Of a stretch of DNA of 64,000 nucleotides, positions 60,351 to 64,000 are shown piece after piece (within the stretch, counting starts at the first letter, position 1; each line of letters opens with the position of its first letter). The translations under genes were made by a program, and so were the position numbers. The DNA is from Anaerocolumna xylanovorans DSM 12503 (GTDB lineage: Bacteria; Bacillota; Clostridia; Lachnospirales; Lachnospiraceae): assembly GCF_900143645.1 (NCBI RefSeq), contig NZ_FRFD01000009.1, forward strand, positions 84,722 through 148,721. Direction: 5' to 3'. Under the pieces are notes generated by a model, which saw only the letters and a list, made by a program, of their open reading frames with translations, was not told the origin of the DNA and did no database searches.

Positions 60351-60600
60351 ATGAGGGTTAGTGTGAAAAATAGAAAGCATTTTTCACTTTTGATTTAGGC
60401 AGTTTCGCAAGTAAACTTGCGAAATGCATGAGGGTTAGTGTGAAAAATAGAAAGCATTTTTCACTTTTGATTTAGGCAGTTTCGCAAGTAAACTTGCGAA
60501 ATGCATGAGGGTTAGCGTGAAAAATAGAAAGCATTTTTCACTTTTGATTTAGGCAGTTTCGCAAGTAAACTTGCGAAATGCATGAGGGTTAGTTTGAAAA
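60351..60600 (+). repeat. Tandem array of a 77-bp double-hairpin repeat (3 units plus a partial fourth)
   Basis: Units begin ATGAGGGTTAG at 60351, 60428, 60505 and 60582, exactly 77 bp apart. Units 1 and 2 are identical; unit 3 differs by one base. Each has two perfect palindromes: GTGAAAAAT-AGAAAGC-ATTTTTCAC and TTTCGCAAGT-AA-ACTTGCGAAA (60363-60387 and 60403-60424 in unit 1). The partial fourth unit passes into a variant 12-bp hairpin GTTTGAAAAATC / GATTTTTCAAAC (60592-60603, 60606-60617). The array fills most of the 603-bp gap between the amino-acid importer and the phosphatase genes. Confidence 0.95.
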
Positions 60601-60680
60601 ATCAAGATTTTTCAAACGCAAATTTGTACCTGCGGCCCAAAGTTTGCAGTCTTTGAAAAGACATGGGGATTAGGTTATAA

Positions 60681-61307
60681 TTATAATATAGCCCGAAGCA
60701 GTCCTTCTTCCCCTTCCAGATGGGCATAGTCATTGAACCGCTGCAGATAAAAGCGGTTTTTATCTTTATTATACACCAGATGAGTGATACTGGTATTCTC
60801 AAGGGATACACCAAGCAGCAGTTTTTTGCTCATATCAAGTCCCAGTAAGCCTGAAACCAGCGCCCTTATTACACCTCCATGGGTTACAACTGCAACATTT
60901 GACTTATCAGAACTTAGGATTTCCTCTACGGTTCTCATAGCCCTTTCAAATACCTGTCCTCCGCATTCCCCACCCGGATAGGGAATATCTTTCTCCAGTA
61001 ACAGCTGCTCCTTTCTAAAGTCAGCAAATTCACTTTCGATTTCTTCGTTAGACTTTCCTTCTAAAAGTCCAAAGGATATTTCCCGGATATCTTCTCTGAT
61101 TAGATGGTCTTGGTCTAAGTATTTATTTAATATACCGGCTGTCTCTACCGCTCTTATTAAATCACTGGAATAAAGAGCATCGATGCGATACCCCTCCAAG
61201 CGTCTGCCAAGAAGTTCTGCCTGTCGTTTTCCTTCTTCGGCCAGTTCTACGTTTACATTGCATAAGGGACTATTCTGTCTGCCGTGTCTTATTAAATATA
61301 TATTCAT
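60681..61307 (-). CDS. Histidine phosphatase family protein (phosphoglycerate-mutase-like)
   Basis: A 208-aa enzyme of the branch 1 histidine phosphatase superfamily: phosphohistidine motif YLIRHGRQN at the N-terminus, ELAEEGKRQAELLGRRL, DALYSSDLIRAVETA, a conserved acidic EDIREISFGLLEGKSNEEIE and second His in VAVVTHGGVIRAL. Similar proteins act on alpha-ribazole phosphate, phosphoserine or sugar phosphates; which one applies here is open. The ATG at 61307 follows GGAGG; an ATG six codons upstream overlaps that site. Confidence 0.9.
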   Translation of the reverse strand: MNIYLIRHGRQNSPLCNVNVELAEEGKRQAELLGRRLEGYRIDALYSSDLIRAVETAGILNKYLDQDHLIREDIREISFGLLEGKSNEEIESEFADFRKEQLLLEKDIPYPGGECGGQVFERAMRTVEEILSSDKSNVAVVTHGGVIRALVSGLLGLDMSKKLLLGVSLENTSITHLVYNKDKNRFYLQRFNDYAHLEGEEGLLRAIL

Positions 61308-61448
61308 AATTTCCTCCATGTACATCTTAATTTTTATGCAATTTAGGATATCTATCCGCTTTACTTATGATATTATTAATAGATAATATCAAGTATATCA
61401 GATACACCTATGAATGTGAAGATACTTCTGCCGTAGCCGATTTGAGTA

Positions 61449-62486
61449 TTATTCCAGCAGAAACTTTATCTTGGGATCACTTTTTACAAAATCAAGGGTT
61501 TTATCTTGCTTAATTGTCCCTTTTACTAATCTTTCATATTTATCTTTGCTCCAGCTATTGGTCACCTTTAATTTTCTGTGCCTATATAGTTTTGACTTCA
61601 TAAAATCATCTATGCTGTCTGCTTCATTTACCATATTTATAATTATCTCTATCGCTTTTTCTTTATCTTGCTTTTCCTTTGCTAAAGATAAATCTAATGC
61701 ATATTTATGGTATGCTCCTAAATCAAACATCCCAACCAGCCATTTAGCCCGCTCTGTATATTCTTCCGCCTCACTAAACTTATTTTCTTTTAATAACAGC
61801 CCTATTATTAAAGATAAAACACCTAATGCTTCATGAGCATCTTTTAACAGCATTTCTTCACAAACGCCGTAAGTCTCCTCAATTTTTCCGCTGCTTTCAA
61901 ATAGCAGCGCCTGTTGAATTTTCTTTTCAATACCTAACTCTGGTTCTGGAATTTTATCTAACATTTCTTGGGCTTTTTCATACTCTTCTTTCTCTCTGTA
62001 TATAGCCGATAAGGATATTTTAGCCATAGATGCTGTCTTCTCATTGCTGCCTGCTGCTACAAATTCAATCCAAGCAATAAGTTTTCCTTCATATTTATCT
62101 TTTTCCTCAGTTTGGGATGCAGCCAGATGTAATCTTAATAACGTTGATATTCTCAATATTAACTCATCACAGCTTGAATATTGCCTGATTAAATTACCGC
62201 CCCTTTCAAACGCCTTTTGGTATCCCTCTTTTGATACCATTTCACCAACCTCTTTTGCAAATTTATTTACTTCTGCATCCGTTAATTCCTCATTAAATGC
62301 TAATAAAGTATTAACATCAATTTTTAGAACACGCGCAAGAGGTGATAGCAGTGTTATATCCGGATAGGATATTCCATTTTCCCACTTGTTCACTGCTGGT
62401 GCACTTATATTTAAATAACTGGCAACTTGTTCTTGCGTAAGATTTTCTTTTTTTCTGCAGCTCCTGATAACCTCACTTATCTTCAT
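61449..62486 (-). CDS. XRE-family regulator with TPR-like repeats
   Basis: 345 aa. N-terminal Cro/CI helix-turn-helix (residues 3-60): ISEVIRSCRKKENLTQEQVASYLNISAPAVNKWENGISYPDITLLSPLARVLKID. The remaining ~280 residues are helical with TPR-like pairs (AIYREKEEYEKAQEMLDKIPEPELG, EENKFSEAEEYTERAKWLVG). This layout recalls RRNPP-type peptide-responsive regulators of Firmicutes, but no adjacent small peptide gene could be supported. GGAGG precedes the ATG. Flanking genes are on the same strand but well separated. Confidence 0.85.
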   Translation of the reverse strand: MKISEVIRSCRKKENLTQEQVASYLNISAPAVNKWENGISYPDITLLSPLARVLKIDVNTLLAFNEELTDAEVNKFAKEVGEMVSKEGYQKAFERGGNLIRQYSSCDELILRISTLLRLHLAASQTEEKDKYEGKLIAWIEFVAAGSNEKTASMAKISLSAIYREKEEYEKAQEMLDKIPEPELGIEKKIQQALLFESSGKIEETYGVCEEMLLKDAHEALGVLSLIIGLLLKENKFSEAEEYTERAKWLVGMFDLGAYHKYALDLSLAKEKQDKEKAIEIIINMVNEADSIDDFMKSKLYRHRKLKVTNSWSKDKYERLVKGTIKQDKTLDFVKSDPKIKFLLE

Positions 62487-62681
62487 AAAATAATTTCCTC
62501 CGCTTCTCTATCCATTTAATTAACTTAGGCCTTCACTAATTAAATCATATCAAAGTTATATAATTGAAACAATTGAAGCATTTTCATCTTTTATTCACAA
62601 AAACTAACTGCTAGTTAATTTAATTTTTCTGATAAAAATATTTAGAATTTTACTTGTGATACAGTATCTCCATTTGTAAAT

Positions 62682-62718
62682 ATAGCCTTAACCAAGTTAT
62701 ATCAATGGTTAAGGCTAT
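62682..62718 (-). terminator. Terminator of rlmH
   Basis: A perfect 13-bp stem ATAGCCTTAACCA / TGGTTAAGGCTAT (62682-62694, 62706-62718), eight bases after the rlmH stop. The following T-run is short. The rest of the gap to the XRE gene is AT-rich with no further feature I can support. Confidence 0.7.
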
Positions 62719-62726
62719 TCCTTCCG

Positions 62727-63206
62727 TTACTTATGATACGGTTCACCGGCAGTGATACGGTAAGCTCTGTATATCTGTTCCAGCAAAATAACCCGCATCA
62801 GCTGATGGGGAAATGTCATTTTAGAAAAACTGATAAGGGTATCTGCCCTTTTTAAAACCTCTTCGCTTAACCCTAAAGAACCACCAATCAGAAAGGTCAG
62901 GTGGCTCTTCCCATTTATTCTTAGCTTCTCAAGCTGTTCCGCAAATTCTACCGAATCATACATCTTTCCTTCTATCGCCAGTGCCAGACAATAAGAGCTG
63001 TCCTTGATCTGTTTTAAGATTCGCTCACCCTCCGTACTTTTTATCTGGAGTTCTTCTGCTTCGCTTGCTCTATCCGGTGTCTTTTCATCGGCAACTTCTA
63101 TAATCTCAAGTTTTGTATACCGACTAAGCCTTTTAGAATATTCTAAAATAGCCTGTGTCAAATAATTTTCCTTTATTTTTCCAACACTTATCAGTGTAAT
63201 TTTCAT
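62727..63206 (-). CDS. rlmH: 23S rRNA (pseudouridine-1915-N3) methyltransferase
   Basis: SPOUT-class methyltransferase acting on pseudouridine 1915 of 23S rRNA in assembled ribosomes. 159 aa, the normal length, with MKITLISVGKIKENYLTQAILEYSKRL, then EGERILKQI, LTFLIGGSLGLSEEVL (SAM-binding knot, GGxxG) and ISFSKMTFPHQLMRVILLEQIYRAYRITAGEPYHK. The ATG at 63206 has GGGGAG upstream; that Shine-Dalgarno sequence is contributed by the end of the repeat copy at 63205-63308. A longer open frame through the repeat is rejected. Confidence 0.97.
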   Translation of the reverse strand: MKITLISVGKIKENYLTQAILEYSKRLSRYTKLEIIEVADEKTPDRASEAEELQIKSTEGERILKQIKDSSYCLALAIEGKMYDSVEFAEQLEKLRINGKSHLTFLIGGSLGLSEEVLKRADTLISFSKMTFPHQLMRVILLEQIYRAYRITAGEPYHK

Positions 63207-63308
63207 TTTACTCCCCATGCATATCGTAAGTTTACCAGTAGATTGCTTGCAATCTACACGTACTGTCCAAATAGAAAGTGAAAAATGCTTTTTATTTTTC
63301 ACTTTACT
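63205..63308 (-). repeat. Dispersed double-hairpin repeat copy between rlmH and a histidine phosphatase gene
   Basis: On the minus strand: AGTGAAAAATAAAAAGC, ATTTTTCAC, a linker identical in part to the 13405 copy (TTTCTATTTGG), GTGTAGATTGCAAGCAATCTAC (a new palindrome), then GTAAACTTACGATATGCATG and GGGAG. It is longer than the 77-bp unit and differs in the second hairpin. Confidence 0.75.
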
Positions 63309-63335
63309 CCTTTTGTGAATATCAATTACTAAGCA

Positions 63336-63923
63336 TTATGAAACCGACTGCTCTTTGTCATCTGATGCAGACTCTGTACTTACAGGATTTTCTCCAATAA
63401 ACTGATACAGTACTCCATTCTTTACCCTTCTGACTCTCTCTCCGGTAAAACCTCTTTTTTTGAGTTCTTTCTGAAAATTATACAGCATAAATCCATGGAA
63501 TACTATCAGGACACTTTCTTTCGACCAGTCAATCTTATTCAGAAATGCTTCAATGCGCTTTCTGGTTTCCTCTCTGGTCTCCGGCTGGCTTTTAGACTTA
63601 AAGTACCATGCCAGCCTTCCGCATACATGCCATATTTCAAAAGGCAGCTTTATTCTTTCCGTATGGATAAAGGGAGCGTTATCCACCTCCCTAAGCAATT
63701 TATCAATATGTAGATTACCGCTGTAAACCTCTTTTGCCGTGGTAATTGCCCTTGGTAAATCACTTACATAGCAGATATCCCATTTGCTGCCGTACATTTC
63801 TACTTTATTCTTAATTACTTTTGCCCTCTCATAGCGTTCGGACCACTGGCGGAATTCCTCCGATGTCATCATTCTTTTATGTGGGCAATTCACCTTAAAA
63901 TGTCTTACCAAACCGATTCTCAT
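63336..63923 (-). CDS. Histidine phosphatase superfamily protein (divergent)
   Basis: 195 aa. Starts MRIGLVRHFKVNCPHKR, where the usual RHG is RHF, with WDICYVSDLPRAITTAKEVY (second Arg region), a REVDNAPF acidic segment and VLIVFHGFMLYNFQKELKKRGF with the second His. The catalytic His pair is present, but the RHF variation places it outside the classical mutases, so the substrate is unknown. AGGAG precedes the ATG. A repeat copy lies just downstream and the start of another upstream. Confidence 0.85.
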   Translation of the reverse strand: MRIGLVRHFKVNCPHKRMMTSEEFRQWSERYERAKVIKNKVEMYGSKWDICYVSDLPRAITTAKEVYSGNLHIDKLLREVDNAPFIHTERIKLPFEIWHVCGRLAWYFKSKSQPETREETRKRIEAFLNKIDWSKESVLIVFHGFMLYNFQKELKKRGFTGERVRRVKNGVLYQFIGENPVSTESASDDKEQSVS

Positions 63924-63969
63924 GTGTTTCTCCTGCTAATTTTTTCTTTTATCGACCACTCCCACTCCC

Positions 63970-64000
63970 GTGCATATCGCAAGCTTGCTTGCGATACTGC
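63970..64000 (-). repeat. Dispersed repeat copy cut by the window edge
   Basis: CGTGCATATCGCAAGC followed by TTGCTTGCGATACTGC contains the palindrome ATCGCAAGC / GCTTGCGAT and the GCATAT...ACTGC borders of the family. The remainder is outside the window. Confidence 0.6.

Noticed and set aside
60351..60600. CRISPR-like regular repeat array
   Set aside because: The whole 77-bp period is repeated with no unique spacers, each unit has two palindromes, and no cas genes are nearby.

Overview
The window looks like a chromosome segment of a low-to-moderate-GC anaerobic Clostridia, most likely a Lachnospiraceae relative. This is inferred from the gene set (pyruvate formate-lyase and its activase, paired GH65 phosphorylases, LacI-controlled sugar ABC importers, LCP protein, ComEA/ComEC, CsoR copper operon, RlmH), strong AGGAGG-type ribosome binding sites, frequent GTG/TTG starts and TTGACA/TATAAT promoters. 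No rRNA, tRNA, CRISPR array, phage or intact insertion sequence was recognised.

Layout. 1-3.5 kb: tail of a P-type cation ATPase, a small unknown ORF with its own promoter and terminator, enolase, an M32 carboxypeptidase. 3.6-5.1 kb: argH behind a putative ArgR-controlled promoter. 5.2-8.6 kb: an ABC exporter/ArsR/SdpI-like operon with a strong promoter and a 34-bp near-perfect operator palindrome. 8.7-10 kb: an LCP cell-wall protein. 10.3-13.4 kb: copA-copZ-csoR with a CsoR-type operator. 13.7-27.8 kb: a sugar regulon. On one side is pgmB / membrane-anchored beta-helix protein / F5/8 C protein / chemoreceptor; in the middle is a divergent LacI regulator; on the other side is solute-binding protein / two permeases / two GH65 phosphorylases. 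Copies of GTTTAAC-N0-2-GTTAAAC-like operators lie at both control regions. The logic is import of an alpha-glucoside, phosphorolysis to beta-glucose 1-phosphate, and beta-phosphoglucomutase to glucose 6-phosphate, with chemotaxis towards the substrate probably coupled in.

27.9-35.2 kb: comEA / response regulator / histidine kinase / GerMN lipoprotein / comEC / uppP, apparently one transcription unit. 35.3-41.7 kb: a DMT protein, argJ-argB-argD, maf, divergent argG, a YbjQ protein. The argH, argJ and argG promoters share one architecture that suggests a common arginine repressor. 41.9-43.6 kb: a response-regulator diguanylate cyclase and a Cof-type HAD phosphatase. 43.7-48.8 kb: a second carbohydrate importer with a GH13 alpha-glucosidase. 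49.2-52.9 kb: an AT-rich cluster of a family 2 glycosyltransferase with a two-permease ABC-2 exporter. 53.2-57.7 kb: a LacI regulator, pflA and pflB with a structured leader. 57.8-60.1 kb: a polar amino-acid ABC importer. 60.3-64 kb: two histidine phosphatases, an XRE-TPR regulator and rlmH, interspersed with a repeat family.

The most notable non-coding signals are: an undescribed (to me) family of double-hairpin dispersed repeats, including a 77-bp near-perfect tandem array at 60351-60600; a stem-loop directly after every one of the three solute-binding protein genes; a double perfect hairpin in the pflB leader; and the shared arg promoter architecture.
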